Part shown: positions 10,129-22,359 of the stretch, piece by piece | Position numbering within the stretch: the stretch's first letter is position 1 | Layout: each line of letters starts with the position of its first letter | Assembly: GCA_029204225.1 (NCBI GenBank) | Contig: CM055102.1 | Coordinates: 9,497,456-9,561,455, forward strand | Direction of reading: 5' to 3' | DNA: 64,000 nucleotides | Origin: Diphasiastrum complanatum | Taxonomy: Eukaryota > Streptophyta > Lycopodiopsida > Lycopodiales > Lycopodiaceae | Made by a program: the position numbers and the translations under genes | The notes under the pieces: generated by a model | The model's input: only the letters and a program-made list of their open reading frames with translations | What the model was told of the DNA's origin: nothing | The model's database searches: none

Positions 10129-11304
10129 CTACATCTTGTTCATACTCACCCCTACTAATTTACTCAGGTCCTGATACTTTGTCCTAAGCTCATTGTAGCT
10201 TTTCTCCAATTCCAAGAGCTCTTCTACCCTTTTCGCCATCTCAAAACTCTCTTGTCCTTTCAAGAAAACTAAGCGTCTGTAATGACAACACTTGTATTTT
10301 AGTACTTCAACTGCCTTCTCACCATCTGTCTTCACCTTGTTCAGTTCAGATCTCAGTTCCGTAACTTGATCTTTTAATTTTGATTCTTCTAGCTTCAATT
10401 CTCTAATATTATGGTACATTTGCTGAACTTCCACAAGAGGTTCTATGCACAGATCAAGCGCAATTGATAAAGAAGGAATTGACGGATAACCATTTGACCT
10501 GCGTGGTGATATATTGGTGGCAAATTTTGGTGTAACCTTTTTCCGTTTACCAGGCAGCTCTATATCGATGATAGAATGCTGCATCTTACCTCTTTCAGCT
10601 CTCCAAAATTTATTTGTAGGCTCACATTTTCTCAATTGATCAAGTATTGCAACTCGTAGCACTCGTTCACACATAAGTAGCTCATCCTTTCCCTGAGCTT
10701 TAATCCAAGATGCAAAGCTCCTCCTAATTAGCTCTTGAGCCCAATTCATCTTCTTGTGCTCCTTGAGTTCCAAATAGATTGCATCCAATAGGTCCCGGGC
10801 TTCTGCAGAGGACGACGAGTCAAGTGTATTTACAGCCAATTCATGCATAAACTCAACCCTTTTCTTCAGGTCATCAGTCAATAAAGAGGGCTCCTTTTGA
10901 TGGTAACAATTATTCTGAACTTCTGCGTTCTCACGCTTTGCAAAGCACCCTCTAATCACGTCTCCTTCAGAGCTGATGCCAAGCATTTTCCCAACAATCT
11001 CTGCAGATAAATGAAGCGGAATCTGATCTAGCACTACCAAATTTACTTCCTCATCCAACATCGAGATCATTTTCCCTGTGAAACATGAGGCAAAAAAAAG
11101 AGCTTTCAAATTTGCTACTCGTCCACAATCGTACCTGTCCGAGACCCTTTGCTTTTTGTTCTTGCTTTGTACTCCTCCACGCTTGCACCTGTCCGAACCC
11201 CTTCGCATTTGGTTCTTGGATGGCTTCTGCTTCTTACCACATTGGCTCTGTGCAAGCTTAGACTGTGCAAGCTTGACTGTCCTGTTCGTCATGAAGCTGT
11301 ACAA
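10129..11304 (-). CDS. Unassigned 391-aa protein with C-terminal coiled coil, possibly transposon-derived
   Basis: The longest uninterrupted non-pol frame in the window. Residues 1-75 are basic and contain two related blocks (RRGSDRCKRGGVQSKNKK and KQRVSDRYDCGRVANLK) from an in-frame DNA duplication. Residues about 80-115 (MLDEEVNLVVLDQIPLHLSA, then VGKMLGISSEGD) resemble the ipIt..V..vLGlp.~G pattern of plant transposon-associated proteins (PMD/DUF1985-like); this is a weak inference. Residues about 285-385 are rich in Leu/Glu/Lys heptads and predict a coiled coil. A polypyrimidine tract plus TTTCACAG at about 11070-11090 could be a splice acceptor, so the basic N-terminus may be intronic. 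Function unknown. Confidence 0.5.
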   Translation of the reverse strand: MYSFMTNRTVKLAQSKLAQSQCGKKQKPSKNQMRRGSDRCKRGGVQSKNKKQRVSDRYDCGRVANLKALFFASCFTGKMISMLDEEVNLVVLDQIPLHLSAEIVGKMLGISSEGDVIRGCFAKRENAEVQNNCYHQKEPSLLTDDLKKRVEFMHELAVNTLDSSSSAEARDLLDAIYLELKEHKKMNWAQELIRRSFASWIKAQGKDELLMCERVLRVAILDQLRKCEPTNKFWRAERGKMQHSIIDIELPGKRKKVTPKFATNISPRRSNGYPSIPSLSIALDLCIEPLVEVQQMYHNIRELKLEESKLKDQVTELRSELNKVKTDGEKAVEVLKYKCCHYRRLVFLKGQESFEMAKRVEELLELEKSYNELRTKYQDLSKLVGVSMNKM

Positions 11305-11308
11305 ATAG

Positions 11309-11644
11309 CTATATTTTATCTATCCAGATATGCTGCTCCTGCTTCACCTGCTGTCGTCCATCTCCAGTTCCTGCAAGAGCAACTGGGTCGTCGGATAATG
11401 ACTTTGCTAGAGTAGGGGATGGTGTGGCTATACAAATCTTACAGCCATACAGTCCTGAACATATGTCATCCTTCACATCAACAGATTTTGGCACACTGTT
11501 TTCCTCCACCTCTAACTCAAATGCATGGCCATTTTTTTCCAGCTCGGAGCAAATAAGGCACACAGCATATGCAGCAAGCAACTTCCATGGAATCCTTCCA
11601 GCAGATCGTCTGACAGAGGTGATCCAAGCCCTCCTTTTCAGCAA
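11309..11644 (-). CDS. Unassigned 111-aa ORF, possible upstream exon of the 10129-11304 gene
   Basis: Open frame with a balanced, protein-like composition (GRIPWKLLAAYAVCLICSEL, then acidic ELEVEENSVPKSVDVKDD). Near its end GACAGCAG|GTGAAG is a plausible 5' splice site that could join to the acceptor at about 11075 of the next minus-strand ORF. That would remove the duplicated basic segment. I recognise no domain. Alternatively it is a chance frame. Confidence 0.3.
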   Translation of the reverse strand: MLKRRAWITSVRRSAGRIPWKLLAAYAVCLICSELEKNGHAFELEVEENSVPKSVDVKDDICSGLYGCKICIATPSPTLAKSLSDDPVALAGTGDGRQQVKQEQHIWIDKI

Positions 11645-12045
11645 CCCATTCAGGTATCATCAAAGCACACTGTGACGACAGCTTCAGCAATTCATCAAGC
11701 TGCCTTCATTGACTTATGGCAACTTTCTAGCCAAAGGGGGAATGAGATCAGTCCATAAAGGTATTCTTCCATATGGGTTTAGGCTCTTTGTATACGAATT
11801 TATTTGCAAACGCTTTCTGGATTCACATTTGTATGGTTGGTAGTCATATCCACGCTTATCACTTCAAATAGGGTGTTGGGTTTAGTGTATGCTAGAGTTA
11901 CATTGGTCTCTAGTTTTTGTTTTAAATTGTGAAAATATGATCCTTGCCAAGGCCCGTTCTTTGTCTATCTCTCCCTTATTTACCGTGAGCGAGATTGACC
12001 AGAGCAAAACCTTGATGGACCTCCCTGTGTACCATATGGACGATA

Positions 12046-12591
12046 TTGCATTCTTGTCCGTTAGCAACATCGGATCTCAGAGAAGATGAGATATTATCTC
12101 TTATGTCAAGGATGATTTTTGAATTTAATGATTTTATTGACTTTGATGATGACGACCTCATAGATGACATCGACTATGAGGACCAAGTAGAATGGGCAAG
12201 TGGCACAGATGCCCTTCAAAGAATGCTATCTGAGAGCAGGGCATATGAGGCTAATATGCCGAGTGAGGAGGAGTTTTTGGCTTTTCAGAAAAAGTATCCG
12301 CCACCTCCCATATATACTATTCCAGCTGACCAGCAATCGACCATTATTGCTGGTCACAATTTAGAAGTTGCTGGTGTGATCCAAGCTGACGAGGAGGATT
12401 TGGTAAGTACACCTTCTCACAAAAATCATTTACTATTTAACGTGTAACTGATGATTGATCTGCTAGTTTGACTAACACTTGATTATGTGTTGTAGGAAAT
12501 CGTTGAAGTTGATGCCTTTGCCAGCAGGCATGGAGGATTGAGAGAGAGACAAGGCGGGAGACAGAAGGATGCCTCATTGGCTCATTACTAG
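12046..12591 (+). CDS. Two-exon acidic small protein, unknown
   Basis: Exon 1 (to 12402) encodes a strongly acidic stretch (FNDFIDFDDDDLIDDIDYED, residues about 26-45) and ends EADEEDL-like at ...GATTTG|GTAAGT. Intron 12403-12495 is 93 bp with GTAAGT and TTGTAG borders. Exon 2 (12496-12591) continues in frame as EIVEVDAFASRHGGL...DASLAHY and stops at TAG. The total is about 150 residues from the ATG at 12046; an upstream exon is possible. The intron is convincing because it removes in-frame stops and keeps phase. No family recognised. Neighbouring ORFs on both strands also look accessory. Confidence 0.5.
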
Positions 12592-12639
12592 AAATATTTT
12601 GTAAATAACGAAATTTGTGTTATTCATGAAAGGTTTTTT

Positions 12640-12933
12640 GTGAATACGAAAACCTTAATCATGGCCATCAAGGCCCTATCTTATTTTGCCCAGGGGCATA
12701 AATATCCAAAAAATACATATAGAATCATTTTTGTCAAAAGAGATGTTGCTCTTAAAGTGTTCAATTACGTGCCAGAAAATGTTCCTATGAGATCATCTGC
12801 TCTGGCAATTCTATCAGGATATATAGATCCGAGCAAAAGGCAATCCACTCGATTTTTGGATCCGTACGATTGGAAAAAGTTCGTTCATGACAACATAGCA
12901 AAAATTGTCCTTATAGACAATGCAAAAACATGA
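12640..12933 (+). CDS. Unassigned 97-aa ORF
   Basis: Follows the two-exon gene by about 50 bp on the same strand. It encodes a protein-like sequence (TLIMAIKALSYFAQGHKYP near the start, KRQSTRFLDPYDWKKFVHDN near residue 70) with Trp, Phe and charged residues distributed as in a folded protein. I know no matching family. It could be a separate gene, a further exon, or a piece of a decayed element. Confidence 0.35.
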   Translation: MNTKTLIMAIKALSYFAQGHKYPKNTYRIIFVKRDVALKVFNYVPENVPMRSSALAILSGYIDPSKRQSTRFLDPYDWKKFVHDNIAKIVLIDNAKT

Positions 12934-14696
12934 TTGTACTCTTTCCATTTAATGTAAATGAAATTTGAAAAAAATTTATCACATACGTTTGATCTTTATT
13001 GAATGCCATCAATCTAGTTTTGGCTTATAAATTTACATGCTTTTTTGAATATCTGATATTCAGTTGATCTTGTTGTGTATCAAACTTGAGCTCGTCTATA
13101 AAACCATTGGAATAGCTGAATGATGTAACTATTTTTTGAGGATGTTCCACCATGTTGTGTATTTCGATGAAATGTTGCTCTTGCCTACCAGTGTGAATTC
13201 TCCATTCCTTGTGAGGACCATATACTCAAACTGCCATACTTTTTTGCAAAAAGTGATGCATGATGCCTTAGTATGTGCTACAATATCAAAGATTTATGCA
13301 TTGGTTAGAAAAATATCCATTGGTTAGAATCTATCAAGCAAGTTATACCAAAATTATAAAATTGTAAGACATTGTTCAAATGTATCTTAACATGTAGTGG
13401 GTGATGTGATCTGAGCCCCAAGCCACCCGAACTGCATCTACAAGATCGATTACCTTACCGACCTCGTTCATCAAAGCCTCAGTGACCTTGGACTTGATTC
13501 AAGAATATTGATTATTGTCCAATAAAGACTTTGTGGACTTGGTTGTTAATACCAAACTCAGTGATTTTCCGATCATGTCATTATTCCTCAGATGCTCATT
13601 TGCAACCAATTCTGATCTGCAAATGATTATGAAAATCAAGAAACCCGAATAGGCCACATAATAAATGTCATTCTACTTCACAAAACAAAAGTAAAACTGA
13701 TTCAAACCCATGTAAGATAGTAATGTCAATGGTAACTTTAAAACACACTCTCCAACACATGAGTGGTGTGTGTGTTTTTGAACCTAACAAATCTAAACAA
13801 AATTGCACATTATCATTACAATACCAAACATACGAATATTAAAGTAAATCAAATCTGTATAGAGTCATCACAGTCAAAGATATCATATTGACCAAACCTA
13901 ACAACCAGCAGAAGCTCCGAGTTGAGGAGAATATGCTCACCTGCTTCCATCCACAACAGCAACCATGTTAGAACAAGGACATTATTGTGGGAACTACATG
14001 TGTCTACACATACTCTCAGTTGTTATCCACGTCACAACAAGTAGTCATTGCCAAGCTAGGTGACTCTAATTTTATCCATATCATGAGTAAAAAGTCAGAC
14101 ATTGTTTCATCTTTACTCAAAGTTACAAAATTATAAGGTTAATAGTGTATAATCAGTGCTTGAAAGTCAACAATTACAAAAGTACGACTAAAATAGACAA
14201 TTACATCCAGACTAGTTTTAAAGTAGAGTTCAAACCTATTTGTCATTACCCTTTTCAAAATGCTTATCGGAACACCATCCCTTTTTCTAAGTAACAACTT
14301 AGAAAAATGTTTATTGCACTGTCAATTTCAAATTGTCGGGGCATTACCATTCACAAATAAGTATATATAGACTTTAACAAACAAAAAATCCATCATACCA
14401 TTTATATTAGAAATAGTCAAAGTTTAACCAAAGGTTTAAACAAAAAGCAGTACATTTCAAAGAAAACCTGAAAGTTAAACATCAACGAGTGGTAAATTCA
14501 TGACACTTCAACTCTTCATACTTGTTAGTAGCAACAACCATATTGAGGGGATTAGAAGACTGTTCACACAAATTTTTTCATTGTTAACATTCAGAGTGTT
14601 GTACAAAGTCTGATCAAAAGAACTCAAAACAAATCGTTCATTGTGATCATAATGATTGAAACAAGCAAGTAAATCAAGAGAGCATTTTTTAATTAG

Positions 14697-14728
<32 letters not shown>

Positions 14729-16690
14729 TCCCGCCAACCGTTCCACGGAACAAGATAACCACACTAGGTGATGCAGCAAGTATAGCTAGTGTGGTTATAC
14801 CTACTACACACCTGAAACAACATAGGATGCTGAAATAAGAACCATGTGAAGACAATCATCTCAGGGGACAAGTTTCAAATATAAGTCTCCCTATGGAAGA
14901 TTTTTTCGTTGACAAGTATTCCCATTCAGGAATGTCAACAGATACTTACATTTTCTCAAAACCATAATGTCAAGTATATCTTGAGAATTCTAAACAGCAT
15001 CCCAGAATTGATATAAGCAATCAGGATATGAAAATAGTTTATCCAAGCCTACTTTCGAACTAGACCGCAATACTTGCCAAATTTAACACCAGTCTAGAAG
15101 TAACATAACTGCATGAGAAGGAAAAGTCTTATAATCATAATGTAAGCAAGCCGTATGGTTATAAAACCAAGTAATTGAAACTTGTCAACGAGCTTAATTA
15201 GTCCAATACCGGTTATAATGCCTCATGTAGTAAGGGACAAGACAATAAAAGATAAAGTGCATACCAGAGTAGGATAGTAATGTCATATGTACATTTGAGA
15301 CATTGACAAACCAGTATTGATGGCGAAATGCTACTAGGCAAATCTAGCCAAGTATGGTTGAATATTCAAGAGGAATCCTATCCAACACAAGAGTTGTGTG
15401 TGTTTGTACCTAACAAATCTAAACACAACTGAACATAATCGCCACTATACAACACATACGAATCTTAAAGTCAATCAAATTTATATAGTGTCATGTCATC
15501 ATACTAAAAAGACAACCATATTTTCTCAAGGATGATGCCATCAAATATGTCTTAAGATTTTTACCATGGCTATTCAAGACATCATGGATTATAAACAGCT
15601 TAAATTTTTCAAAAAGAATGATCTCACTCACCATTTTTTTTTTTTAAATTTGACGTCTCAGAACAAATTTAATTCTACTTTTCTAAAATTAGACTTGGCA
15701 CTAAATGTTATTTGTAGGTAGCCTTGGGATTTTGTATTTCTATTTGCCTTTAACGCTTTTTGAAATAAGAACATTGTGGTATTATACCACAAAGGCCTTG
15801 CCATAACAGTGAAATTGTTGGAGTGAAAAAAAAAAGTTACTAAATAATTTTTTTTTTCTTGGAGATTCAGACAAATGCATTTATCAATCTTTTTGCTAAA
15901 GATGTAAGTATCGGTAAGTTAACTTTTTGTGATGATTTATTTGTTTTTCTTTTTTATCGTTTTAAGTTGCTAGAGCTGACACTATTACAATCACTACCAC
16001 AAAAGTAGTTGAAGTTTTTACAATTATAGAAAGGTGGCTATATTGAGATTTAAAAAGATAAAGATCTGTGTACCAATATTCATGATTATTCACAATAATC
16101 ACAAGTATTCATAATAATTATGATCAATATTCACAATAATCATGATAAGTGTTCAAGAGTATTCACAATAATCACGATCATTTCATGACATTCGTTATTC
16201 AGTATTTATGATTTTTGATAATCGTCGCTAACCATCAATCACAAAGTCTTCGAGACGCATCAATGAAAAGTCGATCAATTCCTCGTCCAATATATGGAAG
16301 AAATTTTGTATACATCTTGCAAAAGAAAACACTAACAGAAACAATAGAAATATATTGTCAAAAAAAAAAAAATGGGTGACCACCAACATGTGTACGATAC
16401 GATGTGCACAATCGATATGCCATACAAGGCATGCATATTTAGACATAAAACTGATATCGTTTCAAAGCCAATGAACTTCGAGCTTTTTAGTCATATACAC
16501 AAGTACCTAACACTGGTCAAAATCATGGAGCAAGAATATAATGCTCAGATAAACTGACAATACTTATGCATGTTAATATGGTGCTCAAATATCAGCTAGT
16601 TAGCCTAAAAAACAATCCTATACCCTCAATCGTGCATAACTAATCATGCCATATGTCACACACTCAATAAAATCAGTGTTTACGCGAGCA
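12934..16690. other. Gene-poor region with a dispersed duplication
   Basis: No convincing gene. Segment 13709-13880 reappears diverged at about 15280-15510; both contain CCTAACAAATCTAAACA and TACGAAT.TTAAAGT.AATCAAAT. Clusters of TATTCACAATAATCA occur at 16070-16180. The (TG)n array at 14698 is listed separately. Confidence 0.5.
14698..14727. repeat. (TG)n microsatellite
   Basis: 30 bp of TG repeats. Confidence 0.97.
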
Positions 16691-16701
16691 TGTGATAATC
16701 T

Positions 16702-16710
16702 TCATAAATA

Positions 16711-16802
<92 letters not shown>

Positions 16803-17970
16803 ATTTTGGTGGATGGGTACAAGTAGTGCTATTTTGAAATCCATCTCCTATGAGACATTTTTCATGGGAGTAATTGTATGAGCCTGGAGAATTTCTACAT
16901 TTCGCATTTTTTGCACAATTATTCAAACTGGCATATGCACATTCATCCACATCTGTAGGTCCTAAACAAGAACAAATTGTAGAGAGATCAAAAATAATTT
17001 ATTAGAATGGTGTGACTTTTGATAACATTAAGACATTCAATTACCTTCATCAAATGGAGCTTCAATATGAAAAGTTTTATGAAGCAGCCGAAAATCCTTA
17101 AGACTTCTAAATCTGCTTAATCTTGACAAAACATGTGAGATTAAAGTTCCACATTCAAGTTCCTATGGGCCATTATAAACCTAGAAAAGAGAAATCTTGA
17201 ATTTCATCTACAACATCCAAAGGAATATAAATTACATGCCAATGAGAAAAATTGCATCATTTTCAAATGGAAACCCTTTGCTAGTTTAACAATGACCTGA
17301 TGATTTTACCGGAGCTTATCATGTAAGGGCCGTCAGAATCAAGCACTAAGCTTGCACTCCCATGCCCGAACAGCTCTCATTTGGGCTAGGGTTGGTGGCA
17401 TGGCTTTCATTTTTGTTGCATTGATGATTAGATATGTGGAATTGACCTCAGTAACCTGAACCAATTGAAAGGAATGGCCTGAGCCAAGTGGATATTCTAA
17501 GTTTCCTTGTGCAAGTGTGATGTTTAATTCAATACAATTCAATTCATATTTAGGAGTCCGTGCACATTCAGAGGAAAGGCCAAAATGGGTAGGGAATTGG
17601 TACTCTTCCACAAGTCACATTATCACATCCATGAGAACAATTAGATGTTGGTGCTGGCGTTGGAGGCAATTTTGCTGTGATTAGTGGGTCTCGATGCACT
17701 GAAAACAAATTTGCAGGTCTGAAATGGGTTGTCCTTTGAAATGGACTACCGAGGAGGATTCATCAACATAATTGAACCAATCATTGGTTGGATGGAATCG
17801 CATGCCTTTAAGCTTAGTAAGATATAAAGAGTAATAAATATTTGCATGGACAGTAACTTGTTTGGAACAAAAGATATTGAGGTCAGCATCAAACGACTAG
17901 CACATGCTAAAGCTAGAATCAGTACTTCCCTTGATGAATATGCTAATTTGAGTTTTCTTCCTATGTCCAT
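16702..17970 (-). pseudogene. Wall-associated kinase-like (WAK) ectodomain pseudogene
   Basis: Three WAK ectodomain pieces occur in order on the minus strand. First, a signal-peptide-like start (MQIFITLYILLSLKACDS, about 17850-17800), interrupted by a stop near 17746. Second, the GUB_WAK galacturonan-binding start CGRVPIPYPF (about 17610), which shifts by one base in a T-run into FGLSSECARTPKYEL and runs to 17339. Third, after an intron-like stretch with a TTGTTTAG acceptor, an EGF-calcium domain DVDECAYASLNNCAKNAKC (about 16955-16840), which runs into a (CT)n array. No transmembrane or kinase region follows. WAKs bind cell-wall pectin at the plasma membrane; this copy is dead because of the stop, the frameshift and the missing kinase. 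Confidence 0.82.
16714..16797. repeat. (GA)n microsatellite at the broken end of the WAK relic
   Basis: 84 bp of GA repeats immediately downstream (minus strand) of the EGF exon, where the rest of the gene would be expected. Confidence 0.97.
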
Positions 17971-20209
17971 ACTGCTCTTGTACGTATTTTCTCTATAGTT
18001 ATGTGAATGCTAATTCAGAATACTGTAAACTCACCTTTCCCTACAACAAAAGAACTAATGTTTTGCTAATTTATGTGTTATTTGTAAAGCCTTCAAGATC
18101 CCTTGTTTGTCAGGACATTCATTTCCAGCCGATTCAGCCAGAGCAAGTCCTTTGCTTCAATCACTTTTTTTTTTCCACTGGTACAGAGGAATGGGCAGAA
18201 TGACAAAGATGCACAAAGGAATCAAATGGTAGCATGCTTGATCGATGGTAAGATGACCCTCGGTGCCCACACCAGCAAATCTCTTTTCAGCAAACAATTC
18301 GCATGTGAAAGCAGTTGCAGACCACATTAGAAAATACCTGATTTGATTACATTTTTAGAAAGCATTGAACTGATAATCTAGCCAATACACACATATATTG
18401 CACAGCAAGACACTACAATCTGAACTATACCAAAATATTGCTACCCATGGATGGATGCATGGCCTGCAATTCGATATATAGACTATTGGTTCCAGTTACC
18501 ACAATGTACAGGAAAACAATACCCGGATGCACAAACTCCCCAAGGTGCTTCTGATCCCCATCAATGATCAAGTGAGGTAGGCCATTAGTGTCAGCATGAA
18601 CTTTTTGTTTTACTTCATGCATGCAAATGACAACTATATATCATATTTTAGCATATGAAATGAAAGACTCTCATTTGCATGTGAATATCAAATAAAAGAT
18701 TCTCTCTTTTGCATGAGGCACCTTTCGTGCATGGAGGATATCTTAAGCAAAAAACACTGCATTCTCTTGTTATTAGACATGCATACATGATCCCCATGAG
18801 TTACATGTTGGGTAAATGAGCCCTTATCCAAGGTCCAAGACTCAAAAGTTGAGACCACCACCATGTTTTATCCTCATTAACTTTCTTCTAAACTCCATTG
18901 ACCAACCTCAACACATAGTATTACCTTTGCAAGGCAAGGCCAACAAGGCCAAAAATTAGTCAAAAGTTTGAAAGCTCTTTGAGAGCTTTAGGGCTTGGCT
19001 TCTAGACTTGAAAAATGAATGACAGACTCTTTTCTCTTCAAAGAGTGAGACAACGATGTCTCTTTTTTCCCGTTTATTGTATCATTGCGATGCCTTTGAT
19101 TCGGGGAAAAACAAAAATCAGCCTATACATGGGAATTTTAAAAAACCTTAGAGCCATGTCCACTTGTAGAAAAAGTGAAAAATCCATTCCTCACATCTTG
19201 TTTTGTGATTTTCAAGGGTGACATGTACTTCTTTGTACTACTAGATTTCATGAATTAGTTCATGATTTTGTGATAAACATTTATTATTAATTATAATATT
19301 AATGAGTTTAGTAATAAGGATTCTAGAAACAAATTTGACTTGTTTTTTTGTTCTCTACATTGAAATGAAAAATTTGAATCTTTTTAAGAAATGATCATTT
19401 TCATGCCCCCCGTCTCCTTGATTCTTAAAACTATGAAATTTACTATGTTATTTGGCTTACCTAGGAAGTGATGTTTATTCCATTCAAAGTTCCATCTTGA
19501 CATTTACTACAAGTCAAAAAGTATGCATCCTTTAACAATCTTGTATACTATGGATACGTTCTCATGAACCAATTAGCAAGAGAAGCTATAGAAATGAACC
19601 AATTAGCAAGAGAAGCTATAGAAATATTCTTATCAATCGTATCATCAGTTGACTTAGGACGTACATTATAGCTAAGTATTATAGTGTCATGATTAATGAA
19701 TCAAAAGATTCAATTGTTGATAATCAATTTATTCGGTAGAATCATTCATTATATAATTTATTTTTGGTTTAAATGACGCTAGTAAAATATTCAAATAAAA
19801 TCATGTGGCTTTAAGAAAAATGTCTATGGATGCTTGTTTTGGTGTTTGTTTGTCTTTACTTCAAGATCTTATTTTTGGCTAGGACAGTACATTTTATATG
19901 ATTGGCTCAAGTGTTGGAGCATCATCGTTTTTCCAAAAAGGATTGTTTTGACAATAATAGGTTTTATCTTTGTGTTTCAATTGTTGTGAATAAAGAAGTG
20001 CATTATGCATATAGAAGAATTTACGTGTATCGTTGCTAGAAATTCTTCTAATAGGAATAAAGCAATTATGCTTGAAGGAAAATCATGTGTTGTGATTATA
20101 GATTACAACCCATTTTAACAAAATTTATCTCATTAGTATAAAAAAGGATTTTCATATATTTCGTAACGTAATATAAGTTTTTTTGTTTTATCTAACAAGA
20201 ATAATGCAC
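17971..20209. other. AT-rich gene-free stretch
   Basis: Only short unsupported frames. It holds one perfect 30-bp tandem duplication (19564-19623), listed separately. Confidence 0.5.
19564..19623. repeat. Perfect 30-bp tandem duplication
   Basis: Two identical adjacent 30-bp units beginning ATGAACCAATTAGCAAGAGA. Confidence 0.95.
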
Positions 20210-20679
20210 TTACCTTGGCAGAAAGATTTTAAGTGTTGTGGATATAGATTGGAATCTATCCAACAAACATGTGTTCTCCATAATAGTGTGCAAAAAACTT
20301 GCTAGTGCTTTCAATTTTGTTGCTTCACAATTATCTCCTCTTATTGGAAGATTATCCACTCCCTCCATGGTCCCACTGACTTGAATAGAATCTACTACAC
20401 ACACTCAATTTGTCTAAGATTAAATTGATCCTTGAAATTAGTTATTGTCAGACTTAATTTCGCTACGTGCGTATTGAATTTGCAAGCCCAACTACATCAT
20501 TAGATTAATCCTCGTGTCTTTTTCTATAAGTTGATTAGACTATTTTACCTTCAGTTTTATTCATAAATTGTGGAAAGTCTAGACATTGTCATTCTTTTGT
20601 TTTTGTTTTGTAACTTGTCTATCTAATTGATTTGTTCGCTATTTAATTTCTTGTATAGGAGACATTGATGTGATTCCAT

Positions 20680-20916
20680 TCACACCTTAGCATCAAAAAA
20701 TTTAGCTCCTTGGTGCATTGTGATCTCACACTTCACACAATTTTTTGTGATTCTAAATTTCCAACAAATAATAGCAAGGCAGACAATGACAAGACAGAGA
20801 GTGGGAAGGAATATAAAATTGAGGGCAATATAATAGAAGCCTGGTGACAGTGGAATTTCCTCAACTTGAGCCATAGCGCTCATGTGGTCTACTTGTAAGC
20901 CAGTCAAATGGTACAA
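20680..20916 (-). CDS. Short ORF with one membrane segment, unassigned
   Basis: 78-aa minus frame with a hydrophobic stretch (about residues 28-50, IALNFIFLPTLCLVIVCLA) followed by basic residues, as in a type I membrane anchor. No family recognised and no splice partner demonstrated. It could be an exon of a decayed receptor-like gene in line with the WAK relic, or chance. Confidence 0.2.
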   Translation of the reverse strand: MYHLTGLQVDHMSAMAQVEEIPLSPGFYYIALNFIFLPTLCLVIVCLAIICWKFRITKNCVKCEITMHQGAKFFDAKV

Positions 20917-22340
20917 GTGAATTAGTAAAAAGTGTAGTAGACCCTTTCTGAGAGCACGAGTTTGTTGATACTTTTTATTGTCAAACTAGAAATTGAGTGT
21001 GAGTTAATTGGTTTGACGGTGTGCTTGAGAGTGAGTCAAGTATGAAGGAGCACAAAAATGCATGATATCTTTATGGACACTCAAGCACATCGCTATAGAT
21101 ATTTTTGCAATTCATATGTGATTGTGATATGATCTTCATAGTGCACTAGATTCCATTATCTAGAAATGTCAACAATCTAACACTATCCAAAATCATAGAC
21201 ATACATCAAACATTGAAACATTAGCATTCACTATAACACAGACATAGTAGACAGGGGATGGTGTCAAATACTCATACATCAATCACCAAAACAAACCAAA
21301 AAATATAAGATGTTTGATGTCATAACAAGAACAAAATTTTAGAAAAACTAAAATTGTATCTCAAATCTATATAAGCTCCATATAAAAAGTACAAAAATGT
21401 GATCTAATACTAATAACAATTCTATATCTAAAACTTCGTATGAACACTTTTTTTGTTGGTAGGCACATGAATCTAAACTCGCATGGCTTATGGTTGTGAA
21501 AAGCACATTTTCCTATTGCTTTATCTCAAAGTGGGTCAAAAGGCCCAAAATCCATCAAATGCAATACTTTTATATATTCCAATTATGGTTTGATCAATTA
21601 CTATAGCTATTGGTCAATACCCTAAATTCGCACTTTAGTTTCGCAAGCTTATTTATTGAGTTTAGCTTAGAGCCTACTCAAGCACATTTCGTTATCATAT
21701 TTATATGTATAGTCACTAATGAGTGAACTATATAGCTTATCACTATGAATACTAGTCAACCTATTACTATGAAATTTGGCCTTCAAAATTGAAAAGGTTG
21801 TGCTTGGATATGGAGTAAATGTCACATAGAATATGAAATAGATGATATTGCAAATTAGAATCGCCTCCATAGTAATGATGACAACAAGCCGATCTTAAAT
21901 TGTTGTAACTAAGGCTAAGCTTAGAAGAATGCTACAGCTTCAAATGAGGAGGCATCATGCCAATTATCTAGCTAGTAGGGGGTCTAACAAGTTAAGGATA
22001 GGAGCCAAGAAAATTGAGCAAGCATATCATAATACCAAGTTACTAGAAATATCACTAAATCACATTATTGTAGTGCTAACAAGGCTGAAGAAGTAGGTTC
22101 ATTCAGTCTTTTACAAAACACAAACAGACAAAGTGTGAGAGACCCAATGCTTGATGTGGGCCAATAAAGGGCTTATAGCTTAGCTAAGCTTGCATAACAA
22201 AATTCTACTAAAGGACCTACTTAGATATGCAAATTAGGATAGGTAACAAGGTTAGTGAAACATTGATCCACAAGTTGAAGTCCCACGAAACTCTCAAAAG
22301 TTTTATGATACACAATAATATGTACGATACAAAGGCGATC
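20917..22340. other. AT-rich gene-free stretch
   Basis: No supported features; only short random frames. Confidence 0.5.
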
Positions 22341-22359
22341 AAGTACGTAAGAGTTCGAA

